Shown piece by piece: positions 1 through 8,928 of a stretch of 64,000 nucleotides of DNA (positions within the stretch are counted from its first letter, which is position 1; each line of letters opens with the position of its first letter). This DNA comes from Kriegella sp965368185. GTDB taxonomy: Bacteria; Bacteroidota; Bacteroidia; Flavobacteriales; Flavobacteriaceae. The notes under the pieces were generated by a model. It made no database searches. It was not told the origin of the DNA and saw nothing but the letters and a program-made list of their open reading frames with translations. The DNA lies in NCBI GenBank assembly GCA_965368185.1, contig CBDULZ010000003.1, positions 1-64,000 of the forward strand, written 5' to 3'. A program made the translations under genes and the position numbers.

Positions 1-202
1 TCGTTATCCAGATCGGCAATGATCTTCAACGACTTTTTTCGCTAACTTGTGCAACAGGCACAACGTGTATCAAAATTTATTGTGATTTGCTTAAATATAT
101 TTTTCAATATTGTTCACAAAACTGAACACTTTTGGAAAACGATTTTATAAAATAGCGCCCGGTAGACCCAGTATTTACGCATTTGATAAGGAATAGCCTG
201 AA
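1..202. other. Left edge, no supported gene
   Basis: No recognisable gene is seen here. Frame 1 is open from the window edge to a TAA at 43-45, so the last codons of a gene coming from the left are possible, but the piece is too short to identify. The rest is AT-rich and stop-filled in all frames. Confidence 0.4.
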
Positions 203-247
203 TTCATAACCCTAGGGTCGGGGGTTCAAGTCTCCCTCTCGCTACTA
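203..247 (+). tRNA. 3' portion of an initiator tRNA (CAT anticodon), 5' half missing
   Basis: A perfect T arm is visible: GGGGG at 220-224 pairs with CTCCC at 232-236 around loop TTCAAGT. The acceptor 3' strand TCTCGCT lies at 237-243 with discriminator A244. Upstream is an anticodon loop TTCATAA (203-209, anticodon CAT) followed by CCC, the 3' half of the three G-C pairs that mark initiator tRNA. The expected 5' partner of the anticodon stem (198-202, CTGAA) does not pair, and no D arm or 5' acceptor is found. The piece is therefore the 3' part of a tRNA-fMet gene, broken in the anticodon loop. Tyrosine integrases often cross over in that loop, so this is probably an attachment-site copy left by an integrated element. 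A divergent full tRNA cannot be excluded without a structure search. Confidence 0.5.
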
Positions 248-253
248 GGAAAT

Positions 254-290
254 AAAGGGACTTCATTATTTGAAGTCCCTTTTTCTTTTC
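254..290 (+). terminator. Intrinsic terminator after the tRNA fragment
   Basis: GGGACTTCA (259-267) pairs with TGAAGTCCC after a short AT loop and is followed by a T-rich tract (TTTTTCTTTTC). It is a standard intrinsic terminator and probably came along with the tRNA 3' end. Confidence 0.8.
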
Positions 291-438
291 TCAGGTTAAA
301 CATAGGTAAAACATTTTGATATTTTACTTATCTATTACTAACGAGTCAATTCATATTTAGATGCAAAAATACCGGCCACCTATTTTGTAGCCAATGAGGA
401 AAATCATTTTCCCATAAAAATGTATGGCGAACCATAGC

Positions 439-481
439 TGACCTAAGTCATTTCATACCCGATGTCGGATTCTTAATTTTA
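439..481 (+). promoter_or_regulatory. FNR-type class II promoter of mlaE
   Basis: The perfect palindrome TGACCTAAGTCA (439-450) is followed by the -7 element TAATTTTA (474-481). The centre-to--7 spacing of 36.5 bases is the same as at the other copies. Predicted start of transcription is near 486, giving a leader of about 24 nt before the ATG at 510. Confidence 0.8.
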
Positions 482-509
482 AGTTTCGTTTGTTCACGAA
501 AACCGCGAC

Positions 510-1292
510 ATGGCACAGGTAGTACACACGTCAAAAAAAATACGGCAATTCTTCATCGAAATCGGGGAACTCTCCTATTTTGCGGGGCGTTTTTTTAAGG
601 AAGCGTTGCGTCCACCATATGAGTTCAAGGAGTTCTTGCGCCAATGCTACCAAATGGGCAACCGATCACTGGTTTTGGTATTGGTAACAGGTTTTATAAT
701 CGGGTTGGTGCTCGACCTGCAATCGCGCCCTACCATGATCCAGTTCGGGGCGGTCTCTATGATGCCCAATATGGTGGGCATATCCATTGTACGCGAACTG
801 GGACCTGTTATCACGGCCTTGGTCTGTGCGGGCCGAATCGCTTCGGGCATTGGGGCGGAACTGGGCTCTATGCGGGTCACGGAACAGATCGATGCGATGG
901 AAGTTTCCGGCACAAACCCCTTCAAGTATTTGGTCGTTACGCGTATTTTGGCGACAACGCTGATGCTTCCGCTTTTGGTTGTTTTGGGCGATGCCGTTGC
1001 CCTTTACGGTTCGGCCTTGGTGGAGTATTATAAAGGTGGTGTTTCCTTTCAACTTTATTTTAATACGGTTTTTGATGCCTTGTCGTACGGTGATTTGATT
1101 CCCGCCACGGTAAAGTCTTTCTTTTTCGGGTTTGCCATTGGCCTAGTAGGCTGTTTTAAGGGCTATTACTCTAAAAAAGGAACGGCAGGGGTAGGTGTTG
1201 CGGCCAATACTGCGGTCGTTTTTACATCGATGCTCCTCTTCGTCATCGATTTTGTGGCGGTCTTTATATCGGATATTTTTTATGATCTATGA
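510..1292 (+). CDS. mlaE: MlaE family lipid ABC transporter permease
   Basis: This 260-residue inner-membrane protein is the permease of an MCE-type phospholipid transport system that moves lipids between the membranes. The family signature is plain at about residues 90-130: RELGPVITALVCAGR, then the helix with SMRVTEQIDAMEVSG. Several hydrophobic segments cover the second half, as expected for MlaE/YrbE. Length is normal. The ATG at 510 lies about 24 nt after the predicted transcription start. The stop overlaps the start of mlaF by four bases, so translation is probably coupled. An FNR-type palindrome at 439-450 puts the whole mlaEFD operon under the stress regulon. Confidence 0.93.
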   Translation: MAQVVHTSKKIRQFFIEIGELSYFAGRFFKEALRPPYEFKEFLRQCYQMGNRSLVLVLVTGFIIGLVLDLQSRPTMIQFGAVSMMPNMVGISIVRELGPVITALVCAGRIASGIGAELGSMRVTEQIDAMEVSGTNPFKYLVVTRILATTLMLPLLVVLGDAVALYGSALVEYYKGGVSFQLYFNTVFDALSYGDLIPATVKSFFFGFAIGLVGCFKGYYSKKGTAGVGVAANTAVVFTSMLLFVIDFVAVFISDIFYDL

Positions 1293-2074
1293 TGGAAACG
1301 AAAAACGACATATCGGTGGAAAAACAAAAATACGGCCCTAGGGAAGTTATGTTGGAAATCAGGAACCTGCACAAAAGTTTTGGGGAAAACAAGGTACTCA
1401 ACGGATTCAACATGACGCTCTACAAAGGCGAAAATTTGGTCGTTATGGGCAAGTCGGGTTCAGGAAAATCGGTAATGATAAAATGTTTGGTAGGATTGAT
1501 GCAGCCCGATAGCGGATATATTTCGGTAATGGGAAGGGAAATCAAGACCTTGGACCGTGAAACCTTGGATGCACTGCGTTCAGACATAGGGTTTCTTTTT
1601 CAAGGAAGTGCGCTGTACGATTCCATGACCGTACGTGAAAATCTGGAATTTCCCATGCGCAGGCATAAAGAAAAACTGGGCAATGTTTCCGATACCACTC
1701 CCCTAGTATTGGAAGCCTTGGAAAACGTGGGCCTTGCCCATACCATGGATTTGATGCCGGAGGAACTCTCAGGAGGAATGAAAAGACGTGTTGCCCTGGC
1801 GCGTACGCTCATCTTAAAACCGAAAATTATTTTGTACGACGAGCCCACCAGCGGGTTAGATCCCATTACTTCGAAAGAAATCATTGAACTGATGCGCAAC
1901 ATCCAAAAAAAATACGGTACATCATCATTGATCATTACCCATGACGTGGACTGTGCCCGTGTCATTTCCGAGCGGATGATCCTATTGGTCGATGGCATCA
2001 ATTATGCGGAAGGAACCTACTCAGAACTTGTAAAATCCACAGACCCGAGGGTTGAGGCATTTTTTAAAAATTAG
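1289..2074 (+). CDS. mlaF: MlaF family lipid ABC transporter ATPase
   Basis: This 261-residue cytoplasmic ATPase powers the MlaE permease. Walker A is GKSGSGKS (residues 54-61), the signature is LSGGMKRRVALAR, Walker B is IILYDEPTSGLDP and the switch is ITHD. The residues before about 20 are extra to the usual core, so the ATG at 1292 or an internal start is also possible, but the four-base overlap with mlaE favours the 1289 start. It is followed after three bases by mlaD. The sequence is full length with no missing catalytic residue. Confidence 0.94.
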   Translation: MMETKNDISVEKQKYGPREVMLEIRNLHKSFGENKVLNGFNMTLYKGENLVVMGKSGSGKSVMIKCLVGLMQPDSGYISVMGREIKTLDRETLDALRSDIGFLFQGSALYDSMTVRENLEFPMRRHKEKLGNVSDTTPLVLEALENVGLAHTMDLMPEELSGGMKRRVALARTLILKPKIILYDEPTSGLDPITSKEIIELMRNIQKKYGTSSLIITHDVDCARVISERMILLVDGINYAEGTYSELVKSTDPRVEAFFKN

Positions 2075-2077
2075 ATT

Positions 2078-3064
2078 ATGGAACGAACGACATCCGAAAA
2101 ATTAAGATTGGGCATTTTTGTGTTGATAGGAACGTTATTACTCTTGGTGGGAGCCTACCAGATCGGCAATCAGGAAAACCTGTTCGGCGATACCTTTACT
2201 ATCAATGCGGTCTTTAAGAATGTAGGCGGACTACAAAAAGGCAATAACGTGCGCTATTCGGGCATCAACATCGGTACAGTGAACGAGATTGAAATGGAGA
2301 ACGATACGGCGATACGCGTTACCATGCTCATACAGCAAAAAATGCGCAACCATATCAAGACAAACGCCATTGCCGCCATAGGCTCCGATGGGCTGGTTGG
2401 CAGTATGGTCATCAACATAGTACCCGGTAATGGGATGGCGCCATTAGTGGAAGCGGGCGATGAGATCCAGTCGTTGAGCAAGATCGCCACCGCCGATATG
2501 CTCAGTACCCTGAACGTTACCAATGAAAATGCCGCCTTGCTGACGGAAGACCTCTTAAAAGTAACCGCATCGCTCAATAAGGGAGAGGGCACTTTGGGCA
2601 GATTGCTCAACGACACGGTTATGGGAAACGATTTAAAACAGACCCTGACCAACCTAAAATATATGAGCAGGGAGGCCAATACGACCATAGCCGAATTGAA
2701 CAAAATAATACGGCAATTCGACACCGAAGAAAGTGTGGCGGGCGTACTGCTGGCCGACTCCATTTCGGGGGAAAAGATGCAAAACCTGATTGCCCATCTC
2801 GAAAACGCTTCCATCGAAATCGTAAAAACGGCCAAAAATCTCGATTCGGTCGTGGGCGATCTCAAAGATGGAAAGGGCGCCGTCAACTATTTGTCGACCG
2901 ATACCGTGTTGGTCGATCAGCTCCGAAACACAATGCAAAATGTAGATCAAGGCGTGGAACGTTTCAATGAGAATATGGAGGCGCTAAAACACAACTTCTT
3001 GACACGTCGATATTTCAGGAAGCTGGAAAAACAAAAAGAAAAAGAGGAAAGAAACAAGAGTTAA
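2078..3064 (+). CDS. mlaD: MlaD family MCE-domain lipid-binding protein
   Basis: This 328-residue protein has one N-terminal membrane anchor (about residues 10-28) and then an MCE domain (about 35-115, with GGLQKGNNVRYSGINIGTV), the periplasmic hexamer-forming domain that carries lipid. The rest is a long helical region ending in a charged tail rich in K and E. It completes the mlaEFD operon. Proteobacterial systems also have mlaC and mlaB; neither is adjacent, which is usual in Bacteroidota. Confidence 0.92.
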   Translation: MERTTSEKLRLGIFVLIGTLLLLVGAYQIGNQENLFGDTFTINAVFKNVGGLQKGNNVRYSGINIGTVNEIEMENDTAIRVTMLIQQKMRNHIKTNAIAAIGSDGLVGSMVINIVPGNGMAPLVEAGDEIQSLSKIATADMLSTLNVTNENAALLTEDLLKVTASLNKGEGTLGRLLNDTVMGNDLKQTLTNLKYMSREANTTIAELNKIIRQFDTEESVAGVLLADSISGEKMQNLIAHLENASIEIVKTAKNLDSVVGDLKDGKGAVNYLSTDTVLVDQLRNTMQNVDQGVERFNENMEALKHNFLTRRYFRKLEKQKEKEERNKS

Positions 3065-3296
3065 AACGGAAGAATCTCGGGTTCGGTTGTATAGATCGAG
3101 TTATTTCTTGCGCCTCGAAATTGAAAACAATAGGGTTGTAATGACAATAGCAGGGATATTATACACCGAATAGACCGCTCTAGGAGCATAAATATCTTAA
3201 GGGATAGATTAATAGTGCGACTTGTAAAGGCAGACGTCCTATTTAGAAAACGAGTTATATTTACCTAACAGCCGAACTTTTTGGAAATAACCGCTA

Positions 3297-5180
3297 ATGG
3301 GAACACAGAAGATCAATAAAATCGATAACAAAATGCGCGCCTTATTCGTTCGACATCTATTGGACGACATTATAGCCTTGGAAATCATGTTGGAAAAAGG
3401 CATGATAGAGAGCGATATTGTCCGGATTGGTTCCGAGCAGGAGTTTTGTCTCGTCAATAACAATTGGCGTCCTTCAAAAAAGGCGCTTGACATACTCGAG
3501 GCGATCGATGATTCCCATTTTACCACTGAACTGGCACTTTACAATCTTGAGATCAACCTGGACCCCGTAGAACTGAAGGGCGATTGCTTTTTGAAAGTTG
3601 AAAACCAATTGAGGTCCCTACTTGCCAAAGCATCTGCTATTTCGAAGAAATTCGGTGCCAAAGTAGTACTCGCCGGTATACTACCGACAATCAGCAAAAA
3701 TGAACTTTTATTGGATTTTATGACTCCAAGCCCGAGATACCGTTTGTTGAATGAAGTCATAAAACAAATGCGCAAAAACGACCTTTTGCTGCATATAAGA
3801 GGGATCGATGAACTGTCGATAACCCACGATTCCGTCCTGTTCGAAGCCTGCAACACGAGTTTCCAGACACATCTACAGATTGCACCCAACGATTTTATAT
3901 CGAGCTACAACTGGGCCCAGGCCATTGCGGGCCCTGTCCTTGGCGTTTGTACCAACTCTCCACTGCTCCTCGGCAGGGAGCTTTGGAGCGAAACGCGTAT
4001 TGCCCTTTTTGAGCAGAGTATAGATACCCGAAGTTCATCCTATTCCCTAAGCGACAAAGAGGCAAGGGTCACCTTTGGCAATACTTGGGCATCCGGTTCT
4101 ATCGCTGACATTTTTAAGGATGATATAGCGAGATTCGAGGTCATGTTCGGAACGGACATCGAAAATAATTCACTTGATGAACTAAAAAAGGGAAATGTGC
4201 CCAAACTTAAGGCCCTTGGGTTGCATAATGGTACGATTTACCGATGGAACCGTCCATGTTATGGGTGCAGTAAAGGCAAGGCGCACATACGTATCGAATG
4301 TAGGTATCTTCCTGCCGGGCCGACCGTATCGGACGAAATGGCAAATTTTGCCCTTTGGGTAGGGTTAATGATGGGAAGACCTAAAAAATTCGACGATATA
4401 CCCAGTCGTATGGATTTTCGTGACGCAAAATCTAATTTTATAAAATCGGCACGGACGGGCAGTAACAGCATGATGTCTTGGATGGATGGGCATCTTTCGA
4501 CAAGGGAACTGGTACTTCGGGAATTACTTCCCATAGCCTATTCAGGCCTTGAAAAAGCATTGGTCGATAAAAACGATATCGAACGCTTACTTGGGATTGT
4601 GGAAAAAAGGGCAAAAAGCATGACTGGGGCCCAATGGAATATTAGAAGCTATCGCAACCTTAAGAAGCGTATGAAACAAGATGATGCCTTGGTAACGTTG
4701 ACCAAAGGCATCTATGAAAACCAACAAACCTCACTTCCGGTCAGCGAATGGCCCGAACTTGCCGAAGCTTCCAAAACGGTTGCAAACGCTTTCTTGGCTG
4801 AGCATATCATGTCAACACAACTTTTTAAGGTCAATGCACATGACCTTGCGGATATGGCGACCAGCATCATGCAATGGAAAAACATCCACCATGTGCCCGT
4901 TGAGAACGATGCGGGCGAACTTTGCGGACTGCTTACTTGGAACCACATGAAAGAACATTTAAAAGAGGGACTGGACAAAAGCGGGGCCACTGTTGCCGAT
5001 ATTATGGTAAACGATGTCATCACCATAACACCCGATACGGGAATCGTGAACCTTGTTCAATTAATGAATGACTATAAAATAGGGTGCCTGCCCGTCGTAC
5101 AGAACAATATCCTTATCGGAATAATTACCAAAAACGATAGTATCGGATTATCAACCGATAGTCAAGATAAAAAATTCTGA
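3297..5180 (+). CDS. GCS2-type carboxylate-amine ligase fused to a CBS domain pair
   Basis: The 627-residue product has an N-terminal glutamate-cysteine-ligase-like domain of the GCS2/YbdK group (about residues 35-400). It shows the acidic, metal-binding stretches GSEQEFCLVN and NLEINLDP, and a later H-I-R-I-E-C-R-Y segment. Residues about 505-625 form two CBS repeats (PVENDAGELCGLLTW; CLPVVQNNILIGIIT), which usually sense adenosine nucleotides. The likely role is ATP-dependent gamma-glutamyl or related ligation gated by energy state; the substrate is not evident. The gene stands alone: 232 bases separate it from mlaD, with no FNR palindrome upstream. The ATG at 3297 fits the conserved N-terminus, though ATG codons a little downstream cannot be excluded. 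Confidence 0.8.
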   Translation: MGTQKINKIDNKMRALFVRHLLDDIIALEIMLEKGMIESDIVRIGSEQEFCLVNNNWRPSKKALDILEAIDDSHFTTELALYNLEINLDPVELKGDCFLKVENQLRSLLAKASAISKKFGAKVVLAGILPTISKNELLLDFMTPSPRYRLLNEVIKQMRKNDLLLHIRGIDELSITHDSVLFEACNTSFQTHLQIAPNDFISSYNWAQAIAGPVLGVCTNSPLLLGRELWSETRIALFEQSIDTRSSSYSLSDKEARVTFGNTWASGSIADIFKDDIARFEVMFGTDIENNSLDELKKGNVPKLKALGLHNGTIYRWNRPCYGCSKGKAHIRIECRYLPAGPTVSDEMANFALWVGLMMGRPKKFDDIPSRMDFRDAKSNFIKSARTGSNSMMSWMDGHLSTRELVLRELLPIAYSGLEKALVDKNDIERLLGIVEKRAKSMTGAQWNIRSYRNLKKRMKQDDALVTLTKGIYENQQTSLPVSEWPELAEASKTVANAFLAEHIMSTQLFKVNAHDLADMATSIMQWKNIHHVPVENDAGELCGLLTWNHMKEHLKEGLDKSGATVADIMVNDVITITPDTGIVNLVQLMNDYKIGCLPVVQNNILIGIITKNDSIGLSTDSQDKKF

Positions 5181-5278
5181 TAGCTAGTAAGACCGGTCCT
5201 TCCAACACGGCCAAACTGATGCAAACCCACACCCCAATGTCCACTTTGTTGCTGATTACGGAATGTAACCTTTTATGT

Positions 5279-6129
5279 TTATGTCGCGAAAAGCCCTAAA
5301 ATTTCGTTGGTGTGCGTGCTGAGAAGGGAAATATGACCTTCAGTTAGATAGAACTTAGGAATACAGTTTGGCAACTGATTTGCTAGATATTTAGCCGCTG
5401 CGATTTTTACGTTTAAATCCTCTTCGCCGTGCCATAGATATATTGGGTACTTGATTTCATATAAGGGAAAGCCCCAATCATATTTATATGTTCTGGCTTC
5501 TTGCAATGCACCCTTGTGATCTAGCCTGAACGCCTCCTCCAATACTCCTAAAAAAGTATTCATTACTCCGGGTTTTTTAAAAATTTCCTTATCAATATCC
5601 TCCAAACTTTTGTCTATGCTATTTTTGATATTTTCGGATTTATTCCGGACCCTATTGCTCATTTTTTTTAGGAATACGGTCTGTAGCCAGATGGGCAATT
5701 TGTGTAAAGCATAGCGTTTCCTTTTTTCGATTATTGGGAATCAAAAGGTACCATGCCGCTAAAAATACCTGCCGTCTTTAGGCGATCGGGTTATTTACTA
5801 GAGTAGGCCAGCGTATACGGAGCGCCTCCGGAATACCCCAAAACAGAAAAAGTATCGATGCCCAAAGTATCTGCTACCTCTATAACAACATTGGCCCAAT
5901 GGAGTAATGATTGCCCGGGTACAAAATGCGAGTTCCCATACCCAGGGCGATCTATAGCAATGACCCTAATGCCCAATTTTCCGCCTACATCATCTATATT
6001 GAAAAAGGCAACCTCTAAGTGCGAACCCGAAAAACGATGAAAATAGAAAACTGGAATTCCGGGTTTTCTGCCGTATTCAAAATAGCTGATATTTGGGTTG
6101 CCCTCTAAAAAATGCCATTGAAGGTTCAT
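5279..6129 (-). pseudogene. Alpha/beta hydrolase, broken by stops and a frameshift
   Basis: Reading right to left, 6129-5791 encodes an alpha/beta hydrolase N-terminal half with the nucleophile elbow GYSGG. An in-frame TAA at about 5791 is followed by recognisable sequence (RLKTAG...SGMVPFDSQ) and a second TAA. A frame change near 5700 then leads into the C-terminal half (5698-5279, with LWHGEEDLNV carrying the acidic residue and GHISLL the catalytic histidine). Every catalytic element survives, so decay is recent. The start overlaps the end of the CPBP protease gene by four bases, which suggests they were one operon. Confidence 0.85.
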
Positions 6130-6941
6130 TTTGGAATTTCAAGTTTATGGTCTGAAATAGTTGAGGTATCATCGATATTTTGCCAGCGTGCTTTCCATAA
6201 AAACCATATCCCCAAAATGGTCAATACCAACATCTGCCAATTTTGACCCAATGCCCCCAGCCCGACCGAGCTTTCTAAGACATCCCGTATTTCATCAAAG
6301 GAGACATGGTAGATAGTGACCACCGCCAAACTTGCCGCCCGATTCCAGATATAGGCGAAAACCACCGCGTGCATAATAGTAGGTAAAAAACTGACCACCA
6401 AAACCACAGCAACGGAAACAAAAGGTGTACCGCCAACTTTGAGTCCCATAATGATCAGTACGGGCAAATGCCAAATCCAAGTGACCAGACCGTGCAAAAG
6501 CAACGCTTTTCGATGAGAGTGTTTTTTGAGCAATCGGGGCAACAAATAGCCCCTCCAACTGAATTCTTCGCCAAAGGCAGGGATTATGGTCAGCAGAAAA
6601 CTGTACGAAAATAAGGAGACGGCCGAGGCCGTTTCCATGTCCGAAAAAGGAGTATACCATCTTATCAATCGTTCAAAGACACTCGGAAAAAGCCATAAAA
6701 ACAGCGCAAACCCAAACACATAAAAATAGTGCTTGGGTTTTCCCCAGTTCCATCCTGCATTTTTAAAACCATCCTTAAAAATATGATTTCCGCAGATATA
6801 AGTAGCTACTCCGACCATGACCATAGAAACCAAAAGAAGGGGTTTATGGGTTTCCCCTAAAAAGAAATAAGCGATTTGAAAAGGCCATGATAACAGGATG
6901 ACGATTCCGAGATAAACACATAATGAAAATGATTTTTTCAT
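6126..6941 (-). CDS. CPBP family intramembrane glutamic protease
   Basis: The 271-residue polytopic membrane protein has about eight hydrophobic segments and the CPBP/Abi motif EEFSWRG (residues 125-131) with later histidine-bearing helices (GLVTWIWHLP and VAVVLVVSF). Members cut prenylated or other membrane substrates; the substrate here is unknown. The gene reads into the broken hydrolase with a four-base overlap. No FNR palindrome is seen upstream of the ATG at 6941. Confidence 0.85.
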   Translation of the reverse strand: MKKSFSLCVYLGIVILLSWPFQIAYFFLGETHKPLLLVSMVMVGVATYICGNHIFKDGFKNAGWNWGKPKHYFYVFGFALFLWLFPSVFERLIRWYTPFSDMETASAVSLFSYSFLLTIIPAFGEEFSWRGYLLPRLLKKHSHRKALLLHGLVTWIWHLPVLIIMGLKVGGTPFVSVAVVLVVSFLPTIMHAVVFAYIWNRAASLAVVTIYHVSFDEIRDVLESSVGLGALGQNWQMLVLTILGIWFLWKARWQNIDDTSTISDHKLEIPK

Positions 6942-6986
6942 TTTTTAAGGATATGTAATCGGGTATACCAAAACAATAATAACAAT

Positions 6987-7199
6987 TCAGAAAATACTTT
7001 TATAGATCAGTTTGTTGTACTTGGCCAACCAGTTGGGCAGGAAAATAGCAAAGTTGGCATTTGTGAAATCTAAATAATTACGGGCGATAACGGTATGCGG
7101 GCAAAACATTTTAAACGCCAAAAAATCTAAGGCTTTGGCAAAGCCCTTTAAATGGATAAGGCCGTTGATAAACAATATAATGACAAATACGATTTTCAT
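6987..7199 (-). CDS. Short membrane protein fragment
   Basis: From the ATG at 7199 a 70-codon frame encodes MKIVFVIILFINGLIHL and a KGFAKAL segment. This resembles the first transmembrane helix of a larger flavobacterial membrane protein. The part after about residue 25 does not continue the pattern, so this is probably a truncated remnant rather than a working gene. The start overlaps the stop of the ASCH-like gene (7196), so it would be translated with it. Confidence 0.4.
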   Translation of the reverse strand: MKIVFVIILFINGLIHLKGFAKALDFLAFKMFCPHTVIARNYLDFTNANFAIFLPNWLAKYNKLIYKSIF

Positions 7200-7630
7200 A
7201 TTTTTTGCGCCCTTATCGTATCGATATCCTCCACAAGCAACCAATCATCCATTTTGGGATATTTTGTTCGGTCAAAGGCAAAAGGCTCCAATTCTTCAAA
7301 ATTTGTGATGGTAAACAAATTGATATACCGTTTTCCCGAGAACCGTTTTAAAAGCCCTGTATCGAGCATCAGTTTGTTCTGGTACTTTTCGATTAATTCG
7401 GCGGATTCCTCTTTTGTTAGCTTGCCGGAATTAAAAACCTCCTCGACCTCCGCAGCACCTTTTATCAGTCTGTCGCCCTTGTTTTCGATAAAGTAGAGGA
7501 TATCGCCCACGGAAACTTCGCCGTAAGGCGTTCGCCTTCCCATTGCCCCACGAATGATCATGGTTTTATCGCCTGATTTCAAATGTTCAAGTTCTTTGGC
7601 TTTGTGATCTATATATACGATGTGGTCCAT
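7196..7630 (-). CDS. ASCH/PUA-like domain protein
   Basis: This 144-residue soluble protein has the small beta-barrel pattern of ASCH/PUA-like domains: a basic segment near residues 20-35 (KTMIIRGAMGRRTPYG), then GDILYFIENKGDRLIKGAAEVEEV, in which a GD turn precedes a barrel strand. Such domains bind nucleic acid or modified nucleotides. I assign the fold with moderate confidence and no specific function. It has its own FNR-type promoter (7657-7699), so it belongs to the stress regulon. Confidence 0.65.
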   Translation of the reverse strand: MDHIVYIDHKAKELEHLKSGDKTMIIRGAMGRRTPYGEVSVGDILYFIENKGDRLIKGAAEVEEVFNSGKLTKEESAELIEKYQNKLMLDTGLLKRFSGKRYINLFTITNFEELEPFAFDRTKYPKMDDWLLVEDIDTIRAQKI

Positions 7631-7656
7631 GTTAAGCTATTTTAAAAATTTCACGA

Positions 7657-7699
7657 CCAAGTTAGCTCGGGTAGCATTTTATCGCAATGATTTGTATCA
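7657..7699 (-). promoter_or_regulatory. FNR-type class II promoter of the ASCH-like gene
   Basis: Palindrome TGATTTGTATCA lies at 7688-7699. The -7 element TAACTTGG is read on the minus strand from 7664 to 7657, at the standard spacing. Predicted start is near 7652, 22 nt before the ATG at 7630. Confidence 0.65.
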
Positions 7700-7757
7700 G
7701 TCCGATAACTATTGTTATCAGAATACTATCTAGTGAAAAGTTTGAGAAATCCTTTAC

Positions 7758-7800
7758 TGATCTAAATCATTCTGTTCCTGAATTTTAACCAATAACTTGC
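7758..7800 (+). promoter_or_regulatory. FNR-type class II promoter of the quinone oxidoreductase gene
   Basis: Palindrome TGATCTAAATCA (7758-7769) is followed at the standard spacing by TAACTTGC (7793-7800), a weaker -7 element. Predicted start is near 7805, 14 nt before the ATG at 7819. Confidence 0.65.
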
Positions 7801-7818
7801 CGATCAAAATAAATTGAA

Positions 7819-8838
7819 ATGAAGGCAGCCTACCTCGTAAAATATGGTCCTGCGGAAACCGCTTTTGAAATCAGGGAAGTAGAAAAACCGGAACCTGGTC
7901 CAGATCAGGCCCTGATAAAAGTGGAAGCTTTTGGGCTGAATTTCGCCGACATTGCCGCCCGTTACGGTAAATATCGAGGGGCACCGCCTCTACCGGCCCT
8001 ACTCGGTTACGATGTGGTCGGCACCGTCGAGAAATGTGGTGCAAGTGTCAAGAATATAAGCATCGGCGACCGCGTTACGGCACTTACCCTTTTTGGTGGA
8101 TATGCCGAATATGCCCTTGCCGAAAAAGGGGTGACCCACAAAATACCGGAAAACATTACTCCCGGCATTGCGGTTGCCTTGGCTACACAATCTTGTGCGG
8201 CCTACTATTTATCAAACAGGTTGACCAATATTCAGGAAAACGAAAAAGTCTTGATCCATGCTGCTGCGGGGGGAGTAGGAACGGCCCTGGTACAATTGGC
8301 CTTACATAAAAAATGTATCATTTTTGGTACATGCAGTTCGCACGAAAAAATGGAATATCTCAAAGAAAATAAGGTCCACCATCCTATCGATCATACGAAA
8401 ACGGATTTTGCCGAAACCATAAAATCACTCATTGGCGACAAGGGGCTTGATGTGGTTTTTAATCCCATCGGAGGTAAATCGCTCAAACAGGGGTATCGAT
8501 TATTGGGCGCAGGAGGCCGCTTGGCCAGCTATGGGGTCTCCTCTTTAAATAGCAAGAAAACCATTTTTGGGAAACTGAAAGAGCTATGGCAGTTCGGCAT
8601 ATATCATCCCATACAGTTTTTGAGCAATTCTAAAGGAATGATCGGCATGAACATGTTGAAAATTGCCGAGGAAAAACCGGAGAAGATCGCCAAGGTAATG
8701 CAAGAGGTCATACAATTGAAACAAGAAGGCATACTACGTCCCCATGTGGGCGCGGAATATTCCATTGAGCAATTGGCCGAGGCGCATCAATTTTTGGAAT
8801 CGCGCAAATCGATGGGGAAAATCGTTGTGAAGTGGTAA
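7819..8838 (+). CDS. Medium-chain zinc-independent quinone/enoyl reductase (VAT-1 like)
   Basis: The 339-residue MDR-superfamily enzyme has an N-terminal GroES-like domain (GLNFADIAARYGKYRG, LGYDVVGTVEKCG) and a Rossmann domain with the dinucleotide motif AAAGGVGTALVQLA. It lacks the cysteine and histidine ligands of zinc alcohol dehydrogenases, so it should be an NADPH-dependent quinone or enone reductase. It is probably cotranscribed with the SDR that follows, and the FNR-type promoter just upstream places both in the regulon. Confidence 0.85.
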   Translation: MKAAYLVKYGPAETAFEIREVEKPEPGPDQALIKVEAFGLNFADIAARYGKYRGAPPLPALLGYDVVGTVEKCGASVKNISIGDRVTALTLFGGYAEYALAEKGVTHKIPENITPGIAVALATQSCAAYYLSNRLTNIQENEKVLIHAAAGGVGTALVQLALHKKCIIFGTCSSHEKMEYLKENKVHHPIDHTKTDFAETIKSLIGDKGLDVVFNPIGGKSLKQGYRLLGAGGRLASYGVSSLNSKKTIFGKLKELWQFGIYHPIQFLSNSKGMIGMNMLKIAEEKPEKIAKVMQEVIQLKQEGILRPHVGAEYSIEQLAEAHQFLESRKSMGKIVVKW

Positions 8839-8928
8839 AGTGGAAATAATGGGCGGTTGGCAGTAAAAGGTGTTGAAGGGCAATACGCAAATATTCCCAG
8901 TTTATGGGATAAGCAAAAAGAAACCAAA

